Assembly (NCBI RefSeq): GCF_000424325.1 | Contig: NZ_AUJR01000050.1 | Location: forward strand, 1 to 34,036 | Origin: [Clostridium] clostridioforme AGR2157 | Lineage (GTDB): Bacteria; Bacillota; Clostridia; Lachnospirales; Lachnospiraceae | Reading direction: 5' to 3' | DNA: 34,036 nucleotides | Shown here: positions 1 to 7,356 of the stretch, in pieces | Numbering within the stretch: the first letter of the stretch is position 1 | How the letters are laid out: every line of letters begins with the position of its first letter | Position numbers and translations under genes: made by a program | The notes under the pieces: generated by a model | What the model was told of the DNA's origin: nothing | Seen by the model: the letters and a program-made list of their open reading frames with translations, nothing else | Databases searched by the model: none

Positions 1-228
1 AGCTTTCACGCCTGATTCCATATATTTTTTCAGGCAGAGCTTTACCGTCGGTCTCGAAATATCGAGTTTGTCAGCAATGGCTTCATCTGCCATGCCATCT
101 GATTTTAATAAGAGGATTTTGGCTCTCCTGTGGACTCTGGCTTCAACAGTCCCCTTCTGTAGAATGGACTTTAAATATGACTTATCATCATTGGAAAGAA
201 AAATAGGCGTAGCACTCTTTGGCATCAT
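1..228 (-). CDS. IS630-family transposase, N-terminal part (runs off the window)
   Basis: The first 76 residues are visible, starting MMPKSATPIFLS. Residues 30-75 form a winged/helix-turn-helix DNA-binding region of the type that opens IS630 and related DDE transposases: RRAKILLL, then ADEAIADKLDISRPTVK, then LKKYMESG. It would bind the element ends; the catalytic DDE domain lies beyond base 1. A strong AGGAGG sits at 233-238. The first ATG (228) is 4 bases from it and the second ATG (225) is 7 bases away, so translation may begin at 225. A good promoter lies just upstream. The family call rests on the HTH alone. Confidence 0.75.
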   Translation of the reverse strand, partial: MMPKSATPIFLSNDDKSYLKSILQKGTVEARVHRRAKILLLKSDGMADEAIADKLDISRPTVKLCLKKYMESGVKA

Positions 229-234
229 TTTACC

Positions 235-271
235 TCCTGAAATGGTCTATAAGTATTATACCATTTCAGGA
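235..271. repeat. 12-bp inverted repeat overlapping the transposase -10 and RBS
   Basis: TCCTGAAATGGT (235-246) and its exact complement ACCATTTCAGGA (260-271) are separated by 13 bases that hold most of the -10 box. The left arm covers part of the transposase Shine-Dalgarno sequence. It could be a transposase binding site used for autoregulation, or an mRNA hairpin that hides the RBS. Confidence 0.5.
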
Positions 272-283
272 TAATAATGTAAA
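255..283 (-). promoter_or_regulatory. Promoter of the IS630 transposase
   Basis: Reading leftward, a -35 TTTACA (278-283) is followed after 17 bases by a -10 TATAAT (255-260). This is near-consensus sigma-A spacing and lies about 25-30 bases before the transposase start. The promoter is inside the element, so the transposase carries its own expression signal. Confidence 0.65.
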
Positions 284-287
284 CTTA

Positions 288-1238
288 TTAAAATCGAGTT
301 ATACTAGCTCCAACAACAGACGGCTGTTGAGCCGCAGAACCGGTTGCAGAACCATTTGCCACATAACTCATAAAATCCGGATTCCCGTCAACACCATATA
401 TTACAATATCAGACCTATTGGACGCTGCGCACGCTTGTACACAGCCCAGCGCAGCCATATCGTTGATGCAAAAGAAGCCAGCAAGCCCGCTGTCGGCTGT
501 AATTGCGTCTTCAGCAACCGGCAGTGTCGTTGCAGTATCTCCTGAAGTATCAGAAGTCCCTATAATATTAAAATAACCGCCAATGGTATCCCTAAATCCC
601 TGCTCGCGCTGCACACACGCAGTTCCCGAAGGCTGATTCATAATATAAATTTTAGATCCCTCTTCCAGCTTTTCCATCATATTTTTTGCACATTCAACAC
701 CCGCCGCATAGTTATCAGAAGCAATCACCGATACCACTAAATCTGTGCGATCTGCAGCGGTATCCACATTAACAACCGGAATGTTGGCATCCGCACACGC
801 CAAAAGCGCTTCTGTACATGCAGTACAATCCATAGGCGCCATAATGATTGCATCCACTTCCTGGTTAATCAAGTCATAAATGTAATTATTCATGGTTGCC
901 TGATCGCTTTCAGCATCTACTGTAACCAACTGTCTGCCCGGATCCATTCCCTTATCAGTCATGGCATCCTTGATACCCCCCATCATAGCTGTCCAAAATG
1001 GATTATTCATCGTTGTTGGGACATACGCAATCGTTATATCTGATACAACTTTATCCGACTTTGCCTCCGCTGATGCAGCCTTATCGGCTCCTGATGACGT
1101 TTCCTCTTTTTCAGAAGACACTTCCGCCGTCTTTGTTGGTTCGCCGCTTCCCGCATCTGTGCCGGAACTTCCGCATCCAGCTAAGTTTGCAGCCATTGCC
1201 ACTGCCATCATAATGCTCAGTACACCCTTCTTTTTCAT
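288..1238 (-). CDS. RbsB-like sugar-binding lipoprotein, C-terminus truncated by the IS
   Basis: This is a periplasmic-binding-protein type 1 family solute receptor (ribose/galactose-like) for an ABC sugar importer. The signal peptide is followed by the lipobox LAGC with Cys22, so the protein should be lipid-anchored outside the membrane. A Ser/Lys/Glu-rich linker runs to about residue 65; the sugar-binding fold follows, with ITIAYVPTTMNNPFW at its start and VIYGVDGNPDFMSYV near the end. Family members normally continue 25-40 residues past the AQQP motif. Here the frame ends soon after SAAQQPSVVGA with ASITRF, which matches entry into the IS end. The last strand and helix are missing, so function is doubtful. 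An AAGGAG RBS precedes the start. The ROK regulator upstream is the likely partner; no permease or ATPase is visible. Confidence 0.8.
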   Translation of the reverse strand: MKKKGVLSIMMAVAMAANLAGCGSSGTDAGSGEPTKTAEVSSEKEETSSGADKAASAEAKSDKVVSDITIAYVPTTMNNPFWTAMMGGIKDAMTDKGMDPGRQLVTVDAESDQATMNNYIYDLINQEVDAIIMAPMDCTACTEALLACADANIPVVNVDTAADRTDLVVSVIASDNYAAGVECAKNMMEKLEEGSKIYIMNQPSGTACVQREQGFRDTIGGYFNIIGTSDTSGDTATTLPVAEDAITADSGLAGFFCINDMAALGCVQACAASNRSDIVIYGVDGNPDFMSYVANGSATGSAAQQPSVVGASITRF

Positions 1239-1313
1239 ATCATCTTCTCCTTTTTAACATGTTTTATATCTTTTTATCTTTTCCCGCGCGTAAAAAAGAC
1301 AAATAGTATCCTG

Positions 1314-2543
1314 TCAGCATAATGCCTGCCGAATCCTTTCCAGTAATAGGTTGTTTTTAAACAGCTTCTCCAGCGCAATATAATACCCTCCCAGCAAAAC
1401 CGTATCCTCTTTCAGCTTTGTGCATCTTATGGAAACATTTTCCATTATAGATGGATGGACGAACTGACTGACTGACCGCTGTACCTTCTCGAGGAATTCC
1501 GGCAAATCTGGATAATCCGCTCCCAATATGACACAGTCCGGGTTGATAATATAAACAATACTGGCAATTCCATATCCAAGCATCCACGCCATCTTATCAA
1601 TTGCATAAACCGCCAGCGGGTCACCATTTTTATAAGCATCTAATATTTCCCAATAGGAGCTTTTTTCGGTTAATGGACTTTCCGGAAATTCATAAAGACG
1701 TTCCAACATATACCGCACTGCGCTTTCTGTGCCCGCACAGTATTCATAGGTACCCTGTATCCCATTCTGCACATGCTTTCCGTTATAATTGATACCCATA
1801 TGTCCGATTTCTCCGGCGATTCCCAACTGTCCCTCTACAATTTTTCCATTAATTATAATTCCTGCCCCGATGCCAAATCCCACGGAGCCCAGAGCAACTA
1901 AACTGACATGCCTATCTGTCTGGCGTTCTTCGGCACATTTCCACTCAGCATAGGCTAATAATTTTGCATCGTGTTCAGATATAATAGGGCGGCCAAAAGC
2001 CTCCTCCAGTTCTTTATGTATATTGACCCAGCTTAACTGCTCAAATCCCGATACAAGGAATTCTTCCTGGTCTACATCTTTATCTTTACGGATATATGGT
2101 CCTGGTAATCCCAGACAAATTTCTATCACACGGTCTTTACCATACTGTTCTATCAGATTCTTTCCCGTCTCTTTCAGCCTTCTTATTATTTCATAAATAT
2201 CTCTTTTTTCCAAAAATTCAAATCGTATATGATTAATCATATGTCCGTCAACGGAATACACGCTAACTCGGTAATCTTTCCGATTAATACTAATCGACAT
2301 GATGTAAATTCCGTCCAGTTTAAGGCAAATCAATTCACCACGTCTCCCCGAAGCGCTTTCTCCATCCACAGCAATAATACCCAAATCTAAAAATTCATTT
2401 ATGATATTGGTTATGGTTGCCTTCTGAAGTCCAATCCGCGCCGAAAGGTCTGTCCTTGTCATACTTCCATTTTCCAGAAGGGTTTTAAGGACAAGAGTAC
2501 GGTTTGTCTTCTGCATTTCATTACTATTCATTCCATACTTCAT
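1314..2543 (-). CDS. ROK-family transcriptional regulator (XylR/NagC type)
   Basis: This 409-aa protein has an N-terminal winged helix (residues about 10-65, with TRTDLSARIGLQKATITNII) followed by a ROK sugar-kinase-like domain. Members of this family repress sugar-uptake genes and release DNA when bound to a sugar. The kinase domain looks non-catalytic: the phosphate-loop DxGxT is replaced by a SISINRKDYRVSV region. The usual Cys-rich zinc motif after GExGH is also lost; only GEIGHMG remains, followed by HVQNGIQGTYEYC where CxCGxxGCxE is expected. The gene lies directly upstream of, and in the same direction as, the RbsB-like lipoprotein, its probable target. AGGAGG lies 12 bases before the chosen ATG. 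Confidence 0.85.
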   Translation of the reverse strand: MKYGMNSNEMQKTNRTLVLKTLLENGSMTRTDLSARIGLQKATITNIINEFLDLGIIAVDGESASGRRGELICLKLDGIYIMSISINRKDYRVSVYSVDGHMINHIRFEFLEKRDIYEIIRRLKETGKNLIEQYGKDRVIEICLGLPGPYIRKDKDVDQEEFLVSGFEQLSWVNIHKELEEAFGRPIISEHDAKLLAYAEWKCAEERQTDRHVSLVALGSVGFGIGAGIIINGKIVEGQLGIAGEIGHMGINYNGKHVQNGIQGTYEYCAGTESAVRYMLERLYEFPESPLTEKSSYWEILDAYKNGDPLAVYAIDKMAWMLGYGIASIVYIINPDCVILGADYPDLPEFLEKVQRSVSQFVHPSIMENVSIRCTKLKEDTVLLGGYYIALEKLFKNNLLLERIRQALC

Positions 2544-2611
2544 AATCAGCCATATCCTCCTCTCTATTTATGTTCATTATTTTAATATATAACTAAAAGT
2601 TTTGGCAATAT

Positions 2612-2628
2612 AGTTTATTAAATTAACT
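2612..2628. promoter_or_regulatory. Candidate ROK/XylR-type operator
   Basis: A 17-bp palindrome, AGTTTATTAAATTAACT, has one mismatched pair. It lies about 70 bases upstream of the ROK regulator start. XylR-type ROK repressors bind AT-rich palindromes with AGTT...AACT arms, so this is a plausible autoregulatory site. That assignment is inference from the arms and the location. Confidence 0.35.
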
Positions 2629-2765
2629 TAAATACATTTTCTTTTGTATATATTACATTATTTTATCTATTTTGTCAACATATATTTAACTATTTTTTAT
2701 ATTATAGTGTTCATTGCATTAACTATACATTCTTAATATACCACTGTTCTTTCTCAAATCATCAT

Positions 2766-2793
2766 TCTGGTTTCAGACATGAATGAAACCAGA
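2766..2793. repeat. Perfect 10-bp inverted repeat
   Basis: TCTGGTTTCA (2766-2775) and TGAAACCAGA (2784-2793) are exact complements with an 8-base loop. No T-tract follows on either strand, so it is not a typical terminator. It may be an operator or part of a decayed element. Confidence 0.4.
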
Positions 2794-2955
2794 TAAGGAT
2801 AAAACTCAAAATTATGTTTAAGACAGCGGACATAGTATTCTCTACCAGCCAAAAAATATGCATGGACAAGTAAAAGGGTAATTGAAAAATTAAATTCTAC
2901 TTTGCTTACAAAAAGTCGCTATAACTATGGAACAAAAAAGAACTTCACAAACAGC

Positions 2956-2991
2956 AAAAACGAGATGTATGCCTCATATCATACACCTCGT
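2956..2991 (-). terminator. Rho-independent terminator after the FeoB-associated gene
   Basis: Arms 2960-2971 and 2980-2991 pair over 12 bp with one G-U, with an 8-base loop. Read leftward the stem ends in TTTTT (2960-2956). A TTTT also follows on the plus strand, so it could act in both directions. Confidence 0.7.
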
Positions 2992-3048
2992 TTTATTCAT
3001 AGTACATTATCTATTCAGGACAGCTTTTAACCTGAGACCCTGCAGATA

Positions 3049-3231
3049 CTAAACCCCTTTCCCAGCCTTCTCATGGCTTCCATGACACATAGAGGAACCC
3101 GCGCAACCTCCGCATCCTCCTGCACATCCTCCGCATCCCTTGCCTGACTTCTTGTCCTTTATCATGACACGGACGATTGCCCCTGTGATCAGGACCAATA
3201 TGACCAGAATGATTAATGTCGAAAGATTCAT
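3049..3231 (-). CDS. FeoB-associated Cys-rich membrane protein
   Basis: This 60-aa peptide has an N-terminal membrane helix (residues 5-24, LSTLIILVILVLITGAIV), a basic stretch, KDKKSGKGC, and then a CGGCAGGCGGCAGSSMC cluster with repeated CxxC. This is the layout of the small FeoB-associated Cys-rich proteins found next to ferrous-iron transporters in Firmicutes. It probably sits in the cytoplasmic membrane and handles iron; its exact role in the family is unknown. No feoA or feoB is present here, so the gene is separated from its usual partner. It diverges from a DtxR-type repressor, and an iron-box-like palindrome overlaps its predicted transcription start. An AAGGAGGAG sequence precedes the ATG. 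Confidence 0.85.
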   Translation of the reverse strand: MNLSTLIILVILVLITGAIVRVMIKDKKSGKGCGGCAGGCGGCAGSSMCHGSHEKAGKGV

Positions 3232-3327
3232 TTGTATCTTCTCCTCCTTCCTTTTTATGCCTGGACAGACACCGGTTCTGACCCTTTCCCAGTCTTTTTA
3301 CAGGCGCTCTTATAAGCGCTCTTACAG

Positions 3328-3343
3328 GTTAGCCTTTTCTAAC
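3328..3343. promoter_or_regulatory. Iron-box-like DtxR operator
   Basis: GTTAG-N6-CTAAC lies in the context AGGTTAGCCTTTTCTAAC. It resembles the core of the DtxR/IdeR box, whose half-sites are TTAGG...CCTAA. It overlaps the predicted start point of the leftward FeoB-associated transcript and lies next to a DtxR-family gene. A further TTAGC half-site is at 3356-3360. Confidence 0.5.
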
Positions 3344-3352
3344 TTCATTCTC

Positions 3353-3381
3353 AGATTAGCACTTTCAAACTCTCTTGTCAA
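3353..3381 (-). promoter_or_regulatory. Promoter of the FeoB-associated gene
   Basis: Read leftward, TTGACA (3376-3381), 17 bases, then TAATCT (3353-3358). On the plus strand an overlapping TTGTCA (3375-3380) with TACACT 17 bases downstream could serve the DtxR-type gene. The two divergent promoters would then share their -35 region. Confidence 0.55.
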
Positions 3382-3442
3382 TCGTTTTTTAATATGTTAC
3401 ACTTAGAACTATCATATTAAATAAACGGGGGTATTTACAGAC

Positions 3443-3823
3443 TTGAAAATACAGGAATCAGCAGAAAATTATCTGGAAACCATACTCATGCTGGCCAAGG
3501 AACAGCCCTATGTCCGCTCCATCGACATTGCCAATGAACTCGGATTCTCCAAGCCCAGTGTCAGCGTGGCCATGAAGAATCTCCGCCAGAACGGGTATGT
3601 CCAGATGGACGATCAGGGGCATATCATGCTGACGCCTTCCGGACAGGCCATTGCGGACACCATGTATGAACGCCATACGCTGCTGTCCAACTGGCTGATT
3701 TACCTGGGTGTGGACCCCAGGACAGCTGCTGAGGATGCCTGCCGCATGGAACACACCCTGAGCGCTGAAAGCTTCGATGCCATCAAGCGCCACATCACCC
3801 ACGGCCATGAACTGCCGGATTAG
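3443..3823 (+). CDS. DtxR/MntR-family metal-dependent transcriptional repressor
   Basis: This 126-aa regulator has an N-terminal winged helix (residues about 5-64, with SIDIANELGFSKPSVSVAMK) and a short metal-binding dimerisation domain. The third SH3-like domain of DtxR is absent, as in MntR. Likely metal ligands are Glu12, His78, Cys100, Glu103 and His104. The ACRMEH motif matches the DtxR/IdeR iron-type site, whereas MntR has Glu at the Cys position, so iron sensing is favoured. Asn9 stands where MntR has Asp and DtxR has Met. Translation starts at TTG, with a GGGGG upstream; no in-frame ATG exists further up. A nitroreductase-like gene follows after 10 bases. Its likely targets are itself and the divergent FeoB-associated gene. 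Confidence 0.85.
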   Translation: MKIQESAENYLETILMLAKEQPYVRSIDIANELGFSKPSVSVAMKNLRQNGYVQMDDQGHIMLTPSGQAIADTMYERHTLLSNWLIYLGVDPRTAAEDACRMEHTLSAESFDAIKRHITHGHELPD

Positions 3824-3833
3824 GAGGAAGCTT

Positions 3834-4403
3834 ATGCTTAAAGACCTTGTGAAACAATGCCGCTCTTACAGAAGATTTTATCAGGATACCGCCATCCCAT
3901 ACAATGAACTGGCCGATATGGTGGATACGGCCCGTCTGACTGCTTCTGCCTACAATGCCCAGGCCCTCAAATTCAAGATTCTGTGCACACCGGAGGAATG
4001 CGCTGATATCTTCCCGTATATTGCATGGGCGGGCGCCCTAAAGGATTGGGACGGACCAGAGGAGGGCGAGAGACCCTCCGCCTACATCGTCATTGCCTGT
4101 GACCTGGCTATCGGCAAGAACAAGCAGTGGGATGACGGAATCACGGCCCAGACCATCATGCTGGCTGCCGTGGAAAAGGGGTACGGCGGCTGTATGATTG
4201 GCAGCTGTATGCGGTCAGAGATTGGCCGGCTCCTGGGACTTGATCCGGAGCATTACAGCATAGACCTGGTGCTGGCCCTTGGAAAGCCCAGGGAAGATGT
4301 AGTCCTGGTGCCGGTAAAAGAAGATGGAGCCACTGCGTACTACCGTGACGGGAATCAGGTTCACTATGTTCCCAAACGCAGCCTGGAGGACATCCTTCTG
4401 TGA
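3834..4403 (+). CDS. Nitroreductase-family flavoprotein
   Basis: This 189-aa protein has the nitroreductase fold: MLKDLVKQCRSYRRF supplies the Arg-rich FMN-phosphate motif at the N-terminus, TASAYNAQALKF the second FMN contact, and AAVEKGYGGCMIGS the conserved glycine-rich segment. LVLALGKPRED is the usual C-terminal motif. Such proteins bind FMN as dimers and reduce nitro compounds, quinones or similar electrophiles with NAD(P)H; the substrate cannot be read from sequence. The ATG at 3834 is chosen because TAGGAGGAAG lies just before it, although the frame stays open further upstream inside the repressor gene. It is probably cotranscribed with the DtxR-type gene and so may be iron-regulated. 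Confidence 0.85.
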   Translation: MLKDLVKQCRSYRRFYQDTAIPYNELADMVDTARLTASAYNAQALKFKILCTPEECADIFPYIAWAGALKDWDGPEEGERPSAYIVIACDLAIGKNKQWDDGITAQTIMLAAVEKGYGGCMIGSCMRSEIGRLLGLDPEHYSIDLVLALGKPREDVVLVPVKEDGATAYYRDGNQVHYVPKRSLEDILL

Positions 4404-4509
4404 TGGTCTTACCATGATTTGGTTTTCAGCACCCCGGCATTATTTTCTGCCATGAATAAAACAAAGCGAAAGGGAAATATTTCTTCACTGCCAAAAAGCA
4501 ATACGCTTA

Positions 4510-6444
4510 TTACAGTGACAGGGCTCTCATTGCGTTTAGTATGGCAATGACCGACACCCCCACATCCGCGAACACTGCCTCCCACATATTGGCCGCGCCC
4601 ACAGCGCCCAATAAGAGCACCACTGCCTTCACCCCCAAGGCAAAGGCGATGTTCTGCTTTACAATGGACATGGTCTTTCGTGATATGCGGACCACATCCG
4701 CGATTCTGGCAGGGTTATCGTCCATAAGCACAATATCCGCTGCCTCAATGGCTGCATCTGAGCCCATGCTTCCCATGGCAATTCCCACGTCCGCCCTGGA
4801 GAGAACAGGCGCGTCATTGATTCCGTCCCCCACAAAGGCCAGCCTGTGTCTTCCTGTCTGCTGGGCCAGCAGCTCCTCCACCTTTGCCACCTTGTCTCCC
4901 GGAAGGAGCTCCGCATGGACCTCATCCAGTCCCAGCCTGGCCGCCACTGCTTCTCCTACCTCTTTCTTGTCGCCGGTGAGCATGATTGTCCTTCTGACGC
5001 CTACCTTCTTAAGATTCTTTATTGCCTCGAAGGCCTCATCCTTGATTGAATCCGATATGACGATATATCCGCAGTATACGCCGTCCAGAGCCACATAGAC
5101 AACTGTGCCCATGCTCATGCACTCCTGATAGTGCACATTCATTTCTTTCATCAGCTTGCTGTTGCCGGCCAGTACGGTATGACCGTCAATCTCCGCCCGC
5201 ACTCCATGGCCGGATATCTCCTGCGCATTGCCGACACGGTTCATGTCGATGGCGTCTCCCCACGCATCCTTGATGGAGCGTGAGATGGGGTGGTCTGAAT
5301 AACTTTCCGCCAGTGCCGCCAGCTCCAGCAGGGAGCGCTTTTCCTCATCAGAAGGCTGGCCGGCCGCCCACACCCTGGTCCGCGGCACCTCAGATGCCTC
5401 CGGGACAGGGCTGCCGGCTACCGCGTGAATCTCAGTCACCTTGAATTCTCCCTTGGTCAGCGTACCTGTCTTATCAAAGACAATGGTGTCCATCTCAGAC
5501 AGAGCCTCCAGATAGTTGCTTCCCTTGATGAGCACTCCCTTCTTGGATGCAGCCCCAATGCCTGAGAAGAAGCTCATAGGCACGGAAATCACCAGGGCAC
5601 ACGGGCAGGAGATTACCAGGAAGGTGCAGGCCCTTCTGACACCCTCAGACCAGGTCTGGCCAAAGAACAGGGGCGGAATCACAGCCAGGAGCACGGCTCC
5701 CATTACCACCAGGGGGGTATAATATCTGGCAAACCGGGTGATGAAGTTTTCCACATGGGCCTTCTTGCTGCTGGCGTTCTCCACCAGCTCCAGAATCTTT
5801 GCCACTGTGGAATCATCAAACTCCTTTGTAACCTGCACCCGCAGAAGGCCGCTGCCGTTGACACAGCCGCTGATGATGTCGTCTCCCTCTGCCACCTTAC
5901 GTGGCACGGACTCACCTGTCAGCGCTGAGGTATCCACCATGGAATCCCCAAACACGACTTTGCCGTCAAGAGGAATTCTCTCCCCGGACTTGACAACGAT
6001 GATATCTCCCACCTGTACGTCGTCCGGATCTACCTGCTTTAACTGCCCATCCTCCTCTATGTTGGCATATTCCGGGCAAATATCCATAAGCTCAGTGATG
6101 GACCGCCTGGAACGGTTCACTGCATAGCTCTGGAACAGTTCACCCACCTGATAAAACAGCATGACCGCCACAGCTTCCGAATATTCCCCCACGCCAAAGG
6201 CGCCAAAGGTAGCCACTGTCATCAGGAAATTCTCATCAAAAACCTGGCCGTTGCGGATATTGCGGAATGCCTTATATACAATGTCCCATCCTATAAGAAC
6301 ATATGGAATCAGATACAAGGCCATCTTTCCCCACAACCCAAGCCATTCCGGCAAAATCTCCATGTGGTCTGTTACTGCCAGGGTAATATAAATGATGAAG
6401 GCTGCTATGATACGGGACAGCATTGCCTTTTGTTTCTTAGTCAT
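4510..6444 (-). CDS. P1B-type heavy-metal efflux ATPase (Zn/Cd/Pb type)
   Basis: This 644-aa ATPase exports soft divalent metal ions across the cytoplasmic membrane. The motifs appear in order: TGES (176-179, actuator), SCPCAL (279-284, membrane metal site), DKTGT (324-328, phosphorylated Asp), SDHPIS (383-388) and GDGINDAP (539-546). The last membrane helices carry a Lys and an Asp (FADVGVSVIAILNA) at positions that mark ZntA/CadA-type Zn/Cd/Pb pumps rather than Cu pumps. No N-terminal HMA domain is present; it is encoded separately by the next gene upstream (34 bases away). The gene is last in an ArsR-HMA-ATPase operon and converges with the nitroreductase gene, with about 105 bases between them. 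Confidence 0.92.
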   Translation of the reverse strand: MTKKQKAMLSRIIAAFIIYITLAVTDHMEILPEWLGLWGKMALYLIPYVLIGWDIVYKAFRNIRNGQVFDENFLMTVATFGAFGVGEYSEAVAVMLFYQVGELFQSYAVNRSRRSITELMDICPEYANIEEDGQLKQVDPDDVQVGDIIVVKSGERIPLDGKVVFGDSMVDTSALTGESVPRKVAEGDDIISGCVNGSGLLRVQVTKEFDDSTVAKILELVENASSKKAHVENFITRFARYYTPLVVMGAVLLAVIPPLFFGQTWSEGVRRACTFLVISCPCALVISVPMSFFSGIGAASKKGVLIKGSNYLEALSEMDTIVFDKTGTLTKGEFKVTEIHAVAGSPVPEASEVPRTRVWAAGQPSDEEKRSLLELAALAESYSDHPISRSIKDAWGDAIDMNRVGNAQEISGHGVRAEIDGHTVLAGNSKLMKEMNVHYQECMSMGTVVYVALDGVYCGYIVISDSIKDEAFEAIKNLKKVGVRRTIMLTGDKKEVGEAVAARLGLDEVHAELLPGDKVAKVEELLAQQTGRHRLAFVGDGINDAPVLSRADVGIAMGSMGSDAAIEAADIVLMDDNPARIADVVRISRKTMSIVKQNIAFALGVKAVVLLLGAVGAANMWEAVFADVGVSVIAILNAMRALSL

Positions 6445-6477
6445 ATCGTTTTCCTTTCCAGTGCCGTCCTGCTGCGT

Positions 6478-6696
6478 TTAAAGCCGGATAATGCAGTCAG
6501 GCTCCACCTTCCTGCACACGGACACTACTTCCTTCATGATTTCATCGAACCTGCTGTCATCTGCTTCTATGGTCATCTTCTGGGTCATGAAGCTTACCGT
6601 TGCATCTGAGACTCCCTCAATCTTCTTGATTGCTTCCTCCATCTTGGCTGCGCAGTTGGCACAATCCAGGTCCTGCAGTTTGAATTTCTTCTTCAT
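6478..6696 (-). CDS. Free-standing HMA-domain metallochaperone
   Basis: This 72-aa protein is a single heavy-metal-associated domain, with the DCANC motif at residues 11-15 (Cys12 and Cys15 as metal ligands) and beta-alpha-beta features such as IEGVSDATVSF. The Asp before the first Cys is typical of Zn/Cd-type HMA domains. The adjacent ATPase has no HMA domain of its own, so this protein probably delivers metal to it or serves as its detached regulatory domain. AGGAGAATAAGA lies before the start. It sits between the ArsR-type regulator and the ATPase. Confidence 0.88.
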   Translation of the reverse strand: MKKKFKLQDLDCANCAAKMEEAIKKIEGVSDATVSFMTQKMTIEADDSRFDEIMKEVVSVCRKVEPDCIIRL

Positions 6697-6773
6697 TCTT
6701 ATTCTCCTCCATATTTGTTATTTTATTTATGATCCATTTTCCATCCCTGCACCATCGGCATCTGCCGCAAAAC

Positions 6774-7133
6774 CTATTCCTCTATATGCTCCATACCCTG
6801 GTTGATGATGGTCCTCACATGGCTGTCCGCCAGCGAATAGAATACTGCCTTGCCGTCCCTGCGGCTCTTTACCAGGCGGTTCTGCTTAAGGTTTCTCAGC
6901 TGGTGTGATATGGCTGACTGGTTCATATTAAGCAGCTGCGCAATGTCGCAGACACACATCTCCGCCTCGAAGAGCACATACAATATCTTGATTCTGGTGG
7001 AATCCCCAAACACCTTGAATATCTCTGCCAGGTCATATAGCTTATCCTCATCCGGCATCTTATCATTGACTGCCTTCACCACATCCTCATGGACCTGGTA
7101 AAAATCGCAGCACTCCACATCGTTCATTGCCAT
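6774..7133 (-). CDS. ArsR/SmtB-family metal-sensing repressor (CadC/CzrA-like)
   Basis: This 119-aa winged-helix repressor has recognition helix NQSAISHQLRNLKQN and releases DNA on binding metal. Two metal sites are visible. The first has Cys60 and Cys62 in EMCVCDIA, with Cys8/Cys9 near the N-terminus, as in CadC. The second has Asp103, His105, His116 and Glu119 in the last helix, the alpha-5 zinc site of CzrA and SmtB. Having both suggests response to Cd/Pb and Zn. It is first in the operon and lies below a promoter with an inverted-repeat operator. AAGGAAGG precedes the ATG at 7133. Confidence 0.9.
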   Translation of the reverse strand: MAMNDVECCDFYQVHEDVVKAVNDKMPDEDKLYDLAEIFKVFGDSTRIKILYVLFEAEMCVCDIAQLLNMNQSAISHQLRNLKQNRLVKSRRDGKAVFYSLADSHVRTIINQGMEHIEE

Positions 7134-7162
7134 GGCTGGTAACCTTCCTTTCTTATTTTCAT

Positions 7163-7189
7163 TTATTCAAATGAATAAGTGTTCATATG
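7163..7189. promoter_or_regulatory. ArsR/SmtB-type operator
   Basis: Overlapping palindromes lie just downstream of the -10 box: TTATTCA-AA-TGAATAA (7163-7178) and TGAA-N6-TTCA (7172-7185), followed by TTCATATGT. SmtB/CzrA/CadC operators are imperfect 12-2-12 repeats built on TGAA...TTCA, so this is the expected site for the adjacent repressor. Confidence 0.65.
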
Positions 7190-7200
7190 TTTATATCTAC

Positions 7201-7228
7201 ATTATATACTCTGATTTTAAAATGTCAA
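7201..7228 (-). promoter_or_regulatory. Promoter of the metal-resistance operon
   Basis: Read leftward, TTGACA (7223-7228), 16 bases, then TATAAT (7201-7206). This is a near-perfect sigma-A promoter located 68 bases before the ArsR-type start. Confidence 0.75.
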
Positions 7229-7301
7229 CTGTTTTTTCCTATATTTAGGCGTGATTGAAAATTTAAAATTGTTTAAAAAACGGATTCTGTCCGGCAAAGC
7301 T

Positions 7302-7335
7302 AAAAACGGAGCCGGCCCCATGGGACCAGCTCCGT
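7302..7335 (-). terminator. Terminator of the relA-aspS operon
   Basis: Arms 7306-7320 and 7321-7335 form a 15-bp stem with two mismatches (ACGGAGC against GCTCCGT at the base). Read leftward it ends in TTTTT (7306-7302). It lies 21 bases past the aspS stop codon. Confidence 0.75.
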
Positions 7336-7356
7336 CTGATAATCATATATATGATA

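Larger units (their letters stand above)
1..304 (-). mobile_element. IS630-family insertion sequence, one end (rest lies left of the window)
   Basis: The block contains a leftward IS630-type transposase start, its promoter and what appears to be the element end. The neighbouring lipoprotein frame keeps family-like sequence until about base 305 and then runs through five non-family codons to a stop at 288-290. IS630 elements use TA target sites, and a TA is present at 305-306, so the junction is placed there by inference. The other end and the duplicated TA are outside the window, so the boundary is approximate. Confidence 0.65.
2544..3048. other. AT-rich intergenic stretch without a recognisable gene
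   Basis: The 505 bases between the ROK gene and the FeoB-associated peptide hold no convincing coding frame. They contain the candidate ROK operator (2612-2628), a perfect 10-bp inverted repeat (2766-2775 with 2784-2793, 8-base loop) without a following T-run, and the terminator at 2956-2991. Nothing else was recognised in 2630-2760 or 2800-2950. Confidence 0.6.
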
